A stretch of 64,000 nt of DNA from Uloborus plumipes (taxonomy: Eukaryota; Arthropoda; Arachnida; Araneae; Uloboridae), in contig JAXGGA010000086.1 of the NCBI GenBank assembly GCA_038373865.1, positions 1-64,000 of the forward strand, in the 5' to 3' direction. The notes beneath the pieces are model-generated. The model saw only the letters and a list, made by a program, of their open reading frames with translations. It was not told the origin of the DNA and did not search any database. This document shows positions 11,612 to 24,727 of the stretch, piece by piece. The position numbers and the translations under genes were made by a program. Each line of letters begins with the position of its first letter. Positions within the stretch are counted from its first letter, which is position 1.

Positions 11612-11660
11612 AATTTCTGACCACTCCTTCTTGGTGTTGCATTTTCAATGTCGAGCAGTG
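11612..11660 (-). repeat. Right terminal inverted repeat of Tc1-like element
   Basis: The reverse complement of 9928-9976, followed by TA at 11661-11662. Confidence 0.9.
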
Positions 11661-11664
11661 TATA

Positions 11665-12320
11665 AAATTAGGGCTATAGTTCTGAAATATAGCAGCATGT
11701 GCCGAAAAGCCTTTATAATGGTAATCCTTGTTTCCAATTGATGATTGCAGCTGCAATTTAAGTAGATGTAACGCAATTTTTATAGAAGAATACTATTCAC
11801 CATGTAAGATAATTACTTATGTGGTTTTTTAATTACTCTTATTTATTTATTAATTGTTTTGCCTATAATATATTTTTGCAGATTAAGTTTTGTCCAAAAA
11901 GAAACATGTTTTCTCAAATTGTTTAATTGCATGCTATGCAACAGTTCATGTATTTTTTAGTATATGTGTACTAAAATTAAAACATGTTTACAAAATAACT
12001 TATATAATAAAAATATTTGTAAGGATTGGATGCAGAGTTGTATTTTCTGGGCGTACGTATTTGTGGTCAAGCATTTTCAACTTATTTTACAATAATACAT
12101 TTTTGATTTACTATTCTAGAAAAAAGACTTCAAAATATCTAGTTAAGCAACTGTTTTATGATAAAGACGACCAATTCTTTTTCTATGTGATGTATTTTAA
12201 ACCACATTTTATTTATAGTTAAAAAACAACATCGGGTTTACATCGTCAAATTTAACAGTTTAAGCTGTCGAAAACGTTTCAATCCCCTAAAGGGAAATGT
12301 ATTTTCACTGGCGATATTTC

Positions 12321-12353
<33 letters not shown>

Positions 12354-13603
12354 GAAAACTCACTTCTGCTTGTCTGGATTGTCACATGCAAATAATTATT
12401 TTTCGTTTTTTATCTAATGGTTGGTAAGAATTCTAGAATTTTTTCAGAACGCAGTTTTAAAACTTAATACCATTTTTTTTTATTTTGAGGAATATAATTG
12501 GATCTGTTTATTTCTGTTTGCTTTAAAAGGGAATAATTCAAATTCTTCTTTACTGTACTGTATAAAAAGATTTACGCTCAAAATTTGCGATGTCACTAGT
12601 ATATGTCTGGAGTTAATTTTTCTTTGGTAAACATTACATACACTGTAAGAAAATTCCAAAACGTCAGATAATTTTAGGCAACGTTCTTGGATTTCGCGGG
12701 TTTCCGGTGAAAAACCAGTTCATTTGAGAAAATGGGTCCTTTTGTTCGGGAGATTGGGCATACATTTTCTTCTTTTTTTTTCTTTTTCAACTTTTTTTTT
12801 TACTTAGTGAAATGAGGTTTTTAAAAAGAAAGGGTTTGCTAAAACCTTGTCGAAACACAATATTTTATTCATATTTTTCCACAAGCATCTTTTATTTTAA
12901 TATCAATTGATAGATCCAACACTGTTTTTGATTTCACTATCAAAATGTGTCTGTAATAACCTGTAAATGTTTAACAAACTTTTCTAAGAATTCGACAGAC
13001 TACGCCATTTAAAAATCAATTTTCCTGATAAAACCGATTTTTTTTCTCTCATAGAAGTTTTTAAATGTAGTGTGCCTCCAAATATATTTTTTTTTCTAAA
13101 TATTCAATCACAATGAATTCAAAAATGCATTATTTAAGATCAAAAGTGAAACAGATTGAGTAAAAATATTATTGGCGTGGACAAGCATGAAACTATATAT
13201 TGTGTTTTATTTATTTATTCTTTTTCAGAAATACACCGAATGTTTCTTCACCAATTCAAGAAATGTTTTTCACACAATCCCAACTGTTTTTAGTTTTTGA
13301 TATCAGTCCAGATGGTTCTGGCACGTACAACGAAATGACAGTTTCCCGTGAAAAGTTATCCATGGCGAGAATAATATTTTGATTCTATTCGCTACAACAT
13401 AGATGACGGACATAGCATTAAACGGATGGCAGTAATCAACGAATTAATAAACTAAAAAATAAAGTTTCAATAAAATACATAATAAAAATTTAAGGGTGTA
13501 TTTCTTAAGTATTAATGTGAAAGAAAAGTTTTTGATCTTAAATTAACTCAAATAATATAACATGATCATTTTCATACTTTGATGAAGAAAATCCTTGGTA
13601 ACT
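11665..13603. other. AT-rich intergenic DNA
   Basis: No supported gene. It includes a poly-T tract of about 29 bases (12323-12351) and further T-runs near 12770 and 13086. Open frames of 60-110 codons (for example near 11890) are A/T-driven with no recognisable motifs. Confidence 0.55.
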
Positions 13604-13713
13604 ACCCAAGTAGCACACTTCGTTTTTTAAAGTTTGTAAAATTGTTATTAACGTTGCCAAAACCGCTTAAAAACGTTTATAAAACGTTTGAAGGTAATTT
13701 GTGCTACCTGAGC
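13604..13713. repeat. 110 bp palindromic MITE, copy 2
   Basis: Begins acccaagtagcaca and ends tgtgctacctgagc. The interior (aaaaccgcttaaaaacg, aaaacgttt) matches the copy at 6983-7092. Its ends are slightly more diverged. Confidence 0.75.
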
Positions 13714-15874
13714 AATAGTGAATGAAATTAATGAAAAACATGTTTGCCATATTTTCATATTAAATGCATAGATCGCAACAGTACGGTATATTTACTGTCT
13801 GTTTTTCTTAAGTAAAACCTTCCACGTATTTAGGGGTGATGGGTAAGATAACAATAAGGGGAAGAATAATAAGAAGCATTTTGAGCCGTATCAAACAAAG
13901 CAGAACGATGATAATTTTATATAAATAGTTTAGTTGAGTATGTAAAAACAATAGCAAATGCAAGTCTTAAATTGAAAACATCGGAAAGTTCCCACCAATA
14001 ACCCATAACCCCTTTTTTAAGTGGAATTGATCCCAGGTGCTAGGCGCGGTTTCCACTGACAGACAGTATAAGCTGAACTAACAGGAGAGCGAACTCTGTG
14101 TTAGCATATTTCTAAACAAGAAAGTTAATCCAAATAAAGTAAATTATCTAAAAAATGTACAGAAGGCTAACGAGGCACACACACAGAACAAATAAATAAA
14201 TGCATTAAATAAACATTCGTAGACTTACGCCCTTGCAGCATCGCAATAGCATATATCATGGAGAAAATGTTTCTTTATTCTATAAAATAGTTTTGCTCTA
14301 GAATTTATGCTAAGTATATTTTAAAGACTTATTTGTTTGGCTTCATGATAATTTTTGTTTTGTTGCTTAAGAAAATGTATAGCTGAATAGTATGTTGAAA
14401 GACGAGCGAGCCTATGTTGTGCTCATTGACGGCAGCAAATACTTTTATTTTAGGTTAGCTCTGAAAATCTAAAACTGCAGTCTATTCAGCAATAAAAAAA
14501 GTACAGAAAAAGAACAAATCCACTTGCGATGCGGCCACCCCAATTAAAACATTATAATCAGTAATAACGTAACAGTTGATTTTAATTAAAGCACTAAATA
14601 AAAGCATAGAATCCCCACTCTTTTTGCTTTCAATCGAGTGAGTAAACAAAGGTGAGACCTGTCATTTAGGGGTGTCAGGGGGTCAATTGCCCTCCTCCTG
14701 GATTTAAGAAAATGTATTTGCATATAAGTTGGCGTGGTTTTCGTTGTTTTCCGATGAAGTTACATTGTGTTTGCCCCCACTCGACCCCCCCCCTTCCCCT
14801 CCTGAAAAAATTTGAAATAATATTTTTTTCAGCAGTTATACTTGATTCCAACATGTCTTGTAAGTATGTAAATAAATCAAGTTTAAATTGAAGTAGACGA
14901 AACAACGTCAGAAAAAAAACAAGTTATTATTTATTTCCAAAGCTACTACTATTGAAGAATTAAAAAAAACTTCAATAGTAATAAGAAACAACATCTGTAC
15001 TAAAACTATTATCTATTTCCAATTAACAACGCTTAATTTATCTCGCTTTACTTTACATTAGTATAATCTTCACTGTTGATAGTTTTAAAAAAATACTGAA
15101 CGTACAGCACGTATCACATATAGCAAAAATATTCACATTTGCTATTTTTACCCTTAAAGAATATGCTTGATTGTTAAACTCAGCTTAATGCACATATGTC
15201 AGTAGCCTATGATAAATGATTTTCAATCCCCTTAAGTGAATTCTAAGACGAAATCCCTTTAGTCAAAATCGGGTTGAATATTTTATGATAATGACATCAC
15301 CGATGAGCACTTGCTTAGTCACGGAATACATCTAAAATAGCTTAAAAATAGTCCTCCTTTAACATGTTATGTAATCTGTTTATGAATTGACATTGAGATA
15401 AATGAATAAAAGGGTTGTAGATTTATGTATCGATTTTCCTTAGATTATTTTTAGTGTCAAATGGAACATAGTTGTAGCTATTGAGAGTTTTTCTTCTCTT
15501 GTCGTGCCAGTTATTGAATAATTCAGCTATGCGGTTTGACAGGTGTGATTTCTTTTATGGAAAATCTTGCCGTAAAATATGTATGCTGAAGTTGGGACTG
15601 GAACAAAACGTTTTGAATTATTTAGCGGAAAAATAAAAGACTGGGAAATATTTCGGCAGAAACATTTCTACTAGTGATTTTCCAGTTTTTTTTTGAAAGA
15701 ATCAATATTGACGTTTAGATGTCATTGAATTTAAAAAACAGTGTTAATTAAACTGTGTTTGTAATTGATTAAAGCAAATACTCTGCATAAACTAAGAAAC
15801 TTTTTGTTACAAATTTAAACATTGGACTTTGAATAACATTTAAATATATGAGAATAAAACATTAAAATTCAGGA
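13714..15874. other. AT-rich intergenic DNA
   Basis: I see no gene, tRNA or clear repeat. A C-rich patch (cccccccccttcccc type) lies near 14785. Confidence 0.5.
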
Positions 15875-15886
15875 GAAAACACGTAT

Positions 15887-16159
15887 TTTTTTTTGTCGTG
15901 TGCAAGCCAGGCTGGCAATTTGGGATGCGCTGCTTCACTTTTCCAACTGTACCGTTATTTGGTGTGAAGTCCGACTTCCACAGTACACGCATGCCATAGG
16001 GACCCGTTTATAGGGTAGGCATCCTTTCACACAACACATTCATACAAAGAAAGGACAAGGACAGGAGATAGAAAGCACATCCATTCCCAAGCCGGGACTC
16101 GAACCCGGGGCCACACCATCCATGGCAGACTACTCTGACCACTAGACAAGGTGGCCAGC
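15887..16159 (-). repeat. tRNA-derived SINE, minus strand
   Basis: Read on the minus strand from 16159, a tRNA-like head (ccaccttgtctagtggtc, then B box gggttcgagtccc near 16100) resembles a glycine-type tRNA but with a degenerate anticodon arm. A ~190 bp body follows, then an A-tail seen as a T-run near 15886-15893. Flanking motifs gaaaacacgtat (15875-15886) and gaaaacatgtat (16160-16171) form a 12 bp target duplication with one mismatch. Confidence 0.82.
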
Positions 16160-16283
16160 GAAAACATGTATAAATAAGAGTAACGAAGGAAACAGTATTA
16201 TAAAAAATAATTTGAACTTTGATATTGTGCACTCAAATTATGTTTTCCGCGATGACGAATTCGGAAGGATGTGTGTAGGAGAT

Positions 16284-16560
16284 CATGTGTGTTGTTTTTT
16301 TTTGTGTGTGTTTTTGGATGTGTGTGTGTGTGTGTATGTGCATTCCTTCTCCACCATGCAGGATATGGAAGCCACCATGTCCTGCATGATTAGGAAAGAT
16401 CAGGGGCCGGTAGACGTCCGGAGAGGTGGGGCAGCGGGACGTCCTGTTGCAGACTTCGAGTACAATCTGAAAAAGGGACTACACGACAGCTTAAGTCCGA
16501 AAAAAAAAAACAATCTGTCACTGCTCAATAACATTGCGTGAAGAAGAATAAACCATTGCA
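16284..16560. repeat. (TG)n tract and adjacent GC-richer unrecognised segment
   Basis: T- and TG-rich sequence (16284-16345) is followed by about 200 bp of higher G+C, ending in an A-run (16499-16510) and an aataaa near 16546. The A-run could mark an old retro-inserted sequence. A 109-codon frame crosses the TG tract and has no recognisable domain. Confidence 0.35.
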
Positions 16561-18777
16561 ACAGGGTGCTTTTTTTCCACATTTACTCTTTTAAGCGGTT
16601 ATACTGCATCGTATTGCTGACACCATTATAATTATTTGGTGAGATTTTGAAAATCATTTTTGTACACCAAACACAAAACTATGTTATATGATTAAAACAA
16701 ACCCTTTTTTTTTTGTATAAATGCATCAAAGAAATACCTTACCTAAAAATTAAAAAATATCGCCGAGAAGGTTAAAGGTAAACAGCATAAATAGTTACAC
16801 GGAGCAATACAACCGTCACAATTCAATAATATGTAACGTATTTTTTGCACTTTACTGTCTCACTTATCCTGCGCAAAAGTGACCACTTTGAAAAAAATAA
16901 ATTTCAATTTCTCTTGCTACAAAATCTCAATTAATAGCTGAAACACTCAAGGAAAACGAAAGTAAATTCCTTAAACATTTATGAAATACTATTGTTTCTC
17001 TGTTGTATTTACTGCGTTGAAGGAAGGGACTAAAAACATCATTAATGTAATTGTGGGAGTCAAAATTGCAAATGCATCATTTAAATCACAGTTACTTTTT
17101 ATCAGCAAGTCAACTGGTTTTCAAAAAATCAGCATAATCAGAGACTGACGCTGTGGTACAGAACGCATTTACTGTTTAATTAAGTAAGACAGTATGGCAT
17201 TGTTTTATGAGTTTGAGGCTTTTTATAAAGACCTTGTATAAGGAAAACTTCTTTATTAAAAAAATAGCACTTGAAATAATACGCTACTGAATCTATTTAA
17301 CTTTAAAGTTAAAAAAAGAGAAAAGGCGAAAAATACCTATTTTTCGTATCTTGCCCAGTTTTCGTTAAATAAATATGGGATTTTCACGAACTAAATTCGA
17401 CTTTAAATTTGATTATTTCTTTGGTCTTACTGATCGACCGTTCTCGTTCCGATATTTCGGTATTTCCTCTAGATTTAACTGATAAAGATTCATTGCTTTT
17501 AAATTCCTAAGCGTTTGGTTTTCCTGATCGTTTAGCTTCAGTTTCTTTATTTCTTTTACTTAGTTCAAATAGAGAAGCAGTCGTCTAAGTATAGTACTAA
17601 CAGAAATGGATATGTACTTCTCCCAGAAATATTTAAGGTTATTTTCTTCTGTCGAATTTTAAATATAACTGCCATTTTTTTTCATATTTTATACCTACAT
17701 TGAATGGGAAAAAAAACAGTACACATTGATTCAGTTTACAATATACTAGCAATATTCGCCATGGCTTTTTCAGAGGTAAAAATCTACAGATCTAGTAATA
17801 AATAGGTTTACTTTTCAGATGACTCTCGAATCCAAAATTCTAATCATCCGAATAAGATGAACTAAAACCTTCAGATAATTCAAATCATGCACTTGACATT
17901 TAGTAAATGAAAACTAGTTTAAAAATAGTGACGGGTTGCGCTGTACACAGAAAAAAGGATGCAGATTCTTCGCAAATTTAAAAATAAATAAATACATAAA
18001 TAAAGGAAAAAATGCAGGAATAATAAAATTTGAAAATCATGGCACTGAAAGTTTTTCTTTAGATCGGGCAGAAATCGGGGGTTGTGAGGGCAATCAATAT
18101 ACAGTAGTTTTTTGTTGATTATTTTAGTATTTTAGATTATTTAATATTTTAAACGCTTTGAAGGCTTTTCCACAGGATTCAAAGAGCTTTAAATATTTAA
18201 AAAAGCAAAGAAAAAACCTACAGTCTGTGTACCTTTTGAAGTCACACATTGTTTGTTCTATAATTTTTAAGTGCATCATTTGAAATATCTGTAAATCAAA
18301 TTTCATGTCGTTTGGCTCAACAGAACGGATTCTAGAAACCTCAAAGAGTTGTTCAGCTTTGTTTTGGACCAAAATTACCAAAATATTGATAGATGGTAAT
18401 TTCGTCTATCATATCCTGTCTGGGAGTTAAATCCGACTTCCACCTTAGCGGTGCTTTGTAAACGAAAGCCGCATATATATTCCTTAAATCCGGAATAATT
18501 CTGTAATCTGGCTCGGATATCCGAATGTTTCAAGCTACAAAATAGCCTATTCTTAGTACAATAGTATTATTAGAACCAAAAAGCCTAAAGTTTTACTTTT
18601 TAAAAGATCAGTTACTTCTTTGCTTGTGTACGTAATAAAAGTAAAGATGCGGTAATAGGCAGTAACATTTTCGTACTCATACATATAGAGATGTATTAAA
18701 ACTATGAAATCAACGTGAAATCACAAAATTCTGCTAATATCGGAGAAGTGACATTTTTCAAAAAATATTTTTTCGTA

Positions 18778-18817
<40 letters not shown>

Positions 18818-19435
18818 CCCAGTTGCGTTCTAGCCCAAGATCAACAATAAATGAAAAAAAAAATCTTCCCGAATCCGTATCTTTGGATATATCTTAAGAA
18901 GCAATAAATCTATGTCAAAAAGATAATTATAGTGATATATTTTTATGTTTTTGGGTTGGTATTTCTTTAGATATATTCTTTTTACATCAAATATAGGATC
19001 ACTTTAAATAATAAAAAAAATGAAGTAACACTTTAAATTGATGTCTTTATTATTCCTTCACAAAACAAAATATACATATTTTTTTTTAATAATGTGGACG
19101 TTGAATTTTGTTTACAGTAAAGCCGGTAAAACCAGCATATTTTTATCACAATCACAAACAGTCTTTTCATTTACCCTGAATCTTGATATACAGTTGGAAA
19201 ACATGATGATTCAAAAGTGCTTGTTATAAATAGAATTTTAGAGACATCATACATATCGCATGGCAAACACACACCACGCACACAGACACAAACATACAAG
19301 CTTTACATATTTTTAAGCTGAGGACATCTATCGCGTATTATTTACATATTTAAATATATACACATCATGAGTAAAATGAGACAGCGTGTATAAACGTACA
19401 AATACACATATTTAAAAAAAAATTTAAAAGTTCAG
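16560..19435. other. AT-rich intergenic DNA with long poly-T
   Basis: No supported gene. A poly-T tract of about 37 bases sits at 18781-18817. A short CA-rich segment lies near 19265-19300. Short open frames here lack motifs. Confidence 0.5.
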
Positions 19436-19439
19436 AAAT

Positions 19440-19600
19440 CAGATGTTTCGAGGTTATAAAATAGAAGTATCTTCATCACTGCAAACAAACGAAGAATGGT
19501 TCACGTGTCTGACTCACGTGTCTTCTAAGGCACTGAGGAAGAGGCTTGTATTTTATTGCCTATTTTATGGCCTCAAAACAGCCGTTTGCTGAGTTTTAAA
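19440..19600. repeat. Short inverted repeat, possible retroelement end
   Basis: The arm at about 19440-19485 (atgtttcgaggttataaaat, then ttcatcactgc) is roughly complementary to about 19527-19600 (gcactgaggaagaggcttgt, then ggcctcaaaacagccgt). Paired motifs of this form flank some Penelope-like retroelements, but no reverse transcriptase is near, so class is uncertain. Confidence 0.35.
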
Positions 19601-21950
19601 GTCATTTCAAATGTGTTTATTTTTACTTTTGTACACGCTCTTCCATTTTACTCATTTCATAGTACAAAGATTTCGACTGTTTTTTTTTTACAATATATAT
19701 ACACACACATACACGCACACACACACGCATCATGCTTCAATAAAAACATCAAGAGTTTCCTAAAATATTACATGTTCTCCCACTTCTTCAAGAGTCTAAT
19801 TCGACACAAAACAACTTGGAGTCATAAGATAAAATTGACCATTGGATTGGCTGAATTTTAATTGGCATATGGGTTGATCAGCAAAGTGGCGCGATAGAAA
19901 CATTACAAGTATTCTTATGTACAATAATTGACATAAGGAACTACGTCAATGTATGCTTTTAAGGTGACACTAAATATTTATTTACAGTTTACGGAATTAG
20001 TTGAGCACATTATATTCTTGTGTTTATAATAAAATTGTGTTTATAATACGAGATGAAAACCAGGAAAAAATCTTATTGTAATGATGCAAATGCAAGTTAA
20101 AATTTATTTTATAAATATGATACTAGTTTTCTGAAAGCCTTTTCACATGTTGATGGGAAGTTTTTGACAGTTATAATATTATTAAATATATTTTTGCGGG
20201 GTTTTTTTTTCGGAATAGGACACAAGTATTGGACATAAAATCGCCATTTTTTGTTGAAGCTAGTTTATCCAATTAGACTTAACATTGACATATATTTATT
20301 GATAAAACTAGAAAGTATAAAGATTATTGGCAAGAAAAGAAAACCCTCATCCGTAATTATTTTTTATTGGAAGACTTAATAGACTCCATGTCCCTTTACT
20401 CTTAGAGAGATTTATTAAAACTTTTGTGCGGACAAAAATAATTCAAGATCGGATTCGAAAATTTTATACTAACTGGGAAACATTTTTCTGTTTTCGATAG
20501 GTTGGTTGTTTATACATCTATTGCATTTATTTATTTATATATTTATTTTGTAAAATGTACATAATTGTGGGAACATTTTGCGTCATAAATAAATTTGTCG
20601 CTGACGTAGGCAACTTAAAATAAATGAACTAAAAGATTTTAGCAGTCCACCAGAAATAGGCTCACAATTTTTAATACGATTAACTAGTTTTTGCAATTGA
20701 AATAATCTGCGTCCTTCAAAGCACAATTTATTATTTCTTCATTAAGTTTTATGTAATAATTTGTAATAATAAAACATATAGAGCGTTTATTGCATTGATA
20801 TGTCTAACTATATCAATAAAGAAATGAAATTCTTGCTCATTTATAATAATGCTTTTAAATCACCCGATAACAGTCTTGTTACCATGTTGTTCTTCTCTAC
20901 TAAAGTCAAAAACTATTTTCTCATCAAATCTACACAAATTACTAATTTATTACTTGCGGCGACAGGAGTGTAGTAAAATTGCATTAGAAGACGATGGCAA
21001 GCTAATTTGGTGTGAACGAGAAAAACAAAATATCGTTAACCGCTATTCTAAAACATTTATAAGTTTTCTTTTTATAGTTTGAAGAAGTTATAGATTTCTT
21101 CAAAACTATAAATGACGGTTAAAAGATCATAATGGAGCTTTTATATGTTTAGAAAAAATAGGATTTGTTTTCTCAAAAAATAGCGGTGAAAATAAACTTT
21201 TAGTTGAACATAAATCATTTTGGCTTTGTTTTTTATTTACAGATTTGTTAGTTATTTGTTTATTTTCTAGCTCTTGAACTTTGTTAAAATGTATAACTAG
21301 TTGAAATTAAAAAGTTTTTGTCATTTTGCTGCAGAAATTTTGGAAGATTTTGTATTCTTAAAGTGACTTTCAAATGCGATTTATTTTTGACATTAAATTT
21401 TGAATTATAATTTTCATTAGAGAAAAGAACGGGAAAACTAGCTAAATGAATTCTTGGGAAAGTTTTTAAAATAACCACCAATACTTACTAATAACTAGAT
21501 AGTGTCAATTTTCCCTTGTTAATAATTATGCATGATTGGAATATTTTCCTTCAAAATAAACAAATATATACAATGATACAAATATATCAAAATAAACAAA
21601 TATAATTAAGTATAAATAATGATACTAATAGAAATATTATTTGTTTCCGTACTGAAAAAGGAAAACAAAACTCTTTTTTTTTTTTCAAGCAGTACTATAA
21701 AAAATCAATTAAGCTGGGGGAAAAAATACAAATGTGCACTTGTGCGCTGTTTTACATTGAGCATTAAAACTTCCTTCAAGGAAAGGGTTACGGTACTCTT
21801 TACTCTAGTTTTCTAAATATAATCTATAAGTAACATTTTTCGAGCCCATAAATCTTCGTCCATCTAGGAAATTGATGGACGAAGAAATTCATCTCACTGG
21901 GATTTTTAGAGCATGACATAATTTGAAGATAAAGTACACATATCTTCAAC
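19601..21950. other. AT-rich intergenic DNA
   Basis: No gene supported. It contains a (CA)n-like tract near 19695-19727 and a perfect short hairpin near 21852-21884 (ttcgtccatc and gatggacgaa around a 9-base loop). Confidence 0.5.
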
Positions 21951-21954
21951 TGTA

Positions 21955-22290
21955 AAAAATAAATGTGGTTTTACAGTATAATACAGCTAATTGTATTGTA
22001 ATATAGTGTAAAACTGCTAGTTTTACAGCAATTAACTGTAAAATTGCAGTGTAAAAGTGTAAAGTTACAGTTTATTACAGTGAATTTTACAGTTTTTAAA
22101 TGGTACCTCTGCTGCCAGTATTATACTGTTGTTTTTACAGTATAATAAGCCTAATTTTATGATAATAAACAGCAAAATAGTTAGTTTTACAATTTATTAC
22201 TGTGCATTTTACAGTTTTAAACTGAAAGCATTATACTGTACACCTCTGCTTAACGCATTTTACTGTAAAAACCAATATAATTCTTGCAGT
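21955..22290. repeat. ACTGTAAAA-type palindromic repeat cluster
   Basis: Many alternating copies of actgtaaaa and its complement ttttacagt, ending in tgcagtgtaatcc near 22290. The same motif ladder forms a TA-flanked MITE at 40788-41051, with fragments at about 30995-31095 and 33108-33175. Non-coding. Confidence 0.7.
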
Positions 22291-22707
22291 GTAATCCTAC
22301 TTGGACGTCGCATTTGCTTCTCTTTTAAGGAAAACCACATTGCTGTAATCAAAAGCACTGATTGCTACATTTCTTACGTCAACCTTAAAAAAATGCTTAC
22401 ATTATATTAAGCTTTTAATTAAGTGCACCAATGCTTCAAAATACAGTTTTACAATTTATTACTGCGCATTTTACAGTTTTAAACTGAAAGCATTATACTG
22501 TATACCTCTGCTTAACGCATTTTACTGTAAAAACCAATATAAATCTTGCAGTGTAATCCTACTTGGACTAGGCATTTGTTTCCCTTTTAAGGAAAACCAT
22601 ATTGCTGTAATCAAAATCACTGATTGCTACATTTCTTACGTCAACTTTCAAAAATGCTTACATTATATTAAGCTTTTAATTAAGTGCACCAATGCTTCAA
22701 AATACAG
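22185..22707 (+). repeat. 262 bp direct tandem duplication
   Basis: Sequence from ttttacaatttattactg at 22185 to cttcaaaatacag at 22446 is repeated from 22447 to 22707 with few substitutions. The unit includes the right end of the ACTGTAAAA element plus about 150 bp of flanking DNA, so the duplication happened after that element was in place. Confidence 0.85.
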
Positions 22708-22709
22708 CC

Positions 22710-24660
22710 TTTTGGTCTTAACTTAGGACAACACAGAGAAAGGAATTTAGGAGCTGAATGGTCAATATTGAAAATAGTGTTTTGTCCAATGAAGATAAAG
22801 GGCAAGACGGTAAGAAAGATCCCTAAGTTAATCTTACTTGTGTTTTTGTTGAGTTTCAGACATGTGTCACACGAAACGTAGCTATCAAGGTGCTGGATAC
22901 ACCTCAACCCAAGGTCTGTTCCTCATATTGTAAATTACTTAAGTTTTGGTGTTTTATCAACTGTTTACACATAGTTTTCATACAATAAATGCACGTCCAA
23001 GGGAAAACATTATGTTCTAGACTCATTGCCAAAAACGAACAAAACAAAGCTTTTGTAAATGTGAGAGAAAAAGGGGAAATCATTAAGCATTGAAAACACA
23101 AGAGATTAGTAATGAAAAGTAAAAACTACAAAAGAGAATGAAATAAATACAGGATGTGTGAAGAAGCTCTAGTTAAACTATATTTATTATTATTGACTAG
23201 AAACATGTAGGCCTTTCAAAACCAAAAAAACACAGTGGCTAAAATGTGAAGTATGTCAAAATTAAGTGACGGTTAGCAACTTACGAATGTTAGTCTACGG
23301 TGACACCACAAAGAGCCGTTAAACTGATATCTTCAAAGTGTCACAACATTGCTGCCTAATTATTAATTACAACAGCGGGGTTGCTGTGAAGCATTAGGAA
23401 ACATTTCACATATGCGTCACAGCGTGACTACTGTCAGACATTGTAATTTTGATACTTCGTGACTTGTGGCCATTGTGCTCTGTAGTAACGTAACTGCCAT
23501 GACATGCTGCGTTATTGGGAAAGTGAAACACTGCTTTCACAAAATTGCAACAGCAGTTTTCTTTTAATTCAAAAAAAAAAAAAATAAAAAATAACAGCAC
23601 CATAAAAGTTATGTTTATTTTTATATTAGTAGAAAATACGCTTTATTGCAGCGTACCAAATACTGCTGTTATAAATGACTGAAAATTAAATTGTGCTCAA
23701 TTGTTTATTTACTCGTTAGAATATTTTACCACAGAAAGCTTTGGAGACAAAAAAATATAAAACATAAATTAGTTTAAACTGGACAAACTTAAAATGTTCA
23801 TCATTAAGCGTGTTTCCGGAAAATGGCATAGGTATTTAATCTAAAATAGGTCTACCAAACATCATTGCAGGGTAATATTTTAAAACTAAAAGTGCATTGT
23901 TTTGCGAAAAGCTTTTATTCTTTTTCATAAAAAATTACACAAGGGTAAAGTATAATTGTTTAAAATTCTCAGAAATTAAAATGTTTTGAAATCGTGCATT
24001 TATTAATCACATGTATTTGATAAAGGTACTGTGCTGTTTATAAGAAAACTGACGTTGAAATTACATAAAATTAATTAGGCGTAATATAAACGTAAATTTC
24101 ATGATAAATGTATAGCGGGAAATATGTACTAAAATTGTGTTCAATTCTATCAATGCCATAAAAACTATGCTGGTAACTCATGCACTAAGCCGTTATCACC
24201 TAAAAAAAATAAAGTATATTATTTTGTTTCAATATATCCGCTAGAAAAATGTCAATTTATATTTGAAAATGTTATTGTTTCCAATGCAGGTTGTTTTAAA
24301 CAGTTCTTTTGATTTAATTATCACTGCCATGTATTTAAAAAATTAAAAAGAAAATATTCTGAATTTTGTATTCATTTACTTAATTGTTCATTTTTAGTTT
24401 TTATTGTTGTTTTCTTTTTTAAACAACATTTAATGAATTCGACTTTTTGAGTGCGTAAATTGAGAGAGAGATGTGAGATGAAACTCTTAGAGTATTATAG
24501 TTCATTTAGACTATTATAATTGAATTGAAGTTGGAGATTGTCAGAAATTTGAACTGAAAGTTGTAATTTTACAGTGCCTTTAAGGGTAAACTTCAACGTT
24601 GTTTTAAAAATGATGAATTACAAAAACATTACTATTTTTATGAATCAGTTAATCTTTGTA
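22710..24660. other. AT-rich region downstream of the receptor gene
   Basis: It lies 3' of the minus-strand receptor gene, and its right part may hold that gene's 3' UTR. A tttatt at about 24400-24405 (aataaa on the minus strand) is one candidate polyadenylation signal. No other gene is supported. Confidence 0.4.
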
Positions 24661-24662
24661 AT

Positions 24663-24665
<3 letters not shown>

Positions 24666-24721
<56 letters not shown>
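24666..24721. repeat. (AT)n microsatellite next to receptor stop codon
   Basis: About 56 bp of pure AT repeat, separated from the receptor stop codon (24728-24730) by only a few bases, so it should lie in the receptor 3' UTR. Confidence 0.9.
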
Positions 24722-24722
<1 letters not shown>

Positions 24723-24727
24723 TTTAC

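Larger units (their letters stand above)
9928..11660 (+). mobile_element. Tc1-like DNA transposon, interrupted by a SINE
   Basis: The element is flanked by TA (9926-9927 and 11661-11662). It has near-perfect 49 bp terminal inverted repeats, 9928-9976 and 11612-11660, starting cactgctcgacattgaaaat. The total length is 1733 bp, or about 1420 bp without the inserted SINE and one target duplication, which is normal for Tc1/IS630 elements. It encodes one transposase on the plus strand. Its coding part is visibly richer in G+C than the surrounding DNA, which may reflect origin in another genome. Apart from the SINE I see no stop or frameshift, so the insertion looks fairly young. Confidence 0.93.

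Noticed and set aside
16212..16541. 109-codon frame spanning a TG microsatellite
   Set aside because: The first half is microsatellite translation, and the second half has no recognisable domain and ends near an A-run.
22185..22707. CRISPR-like or satellite array
   Set aside because: Only two long units with no spacers; it is a simple tandem duplication in a eukaryotic context.
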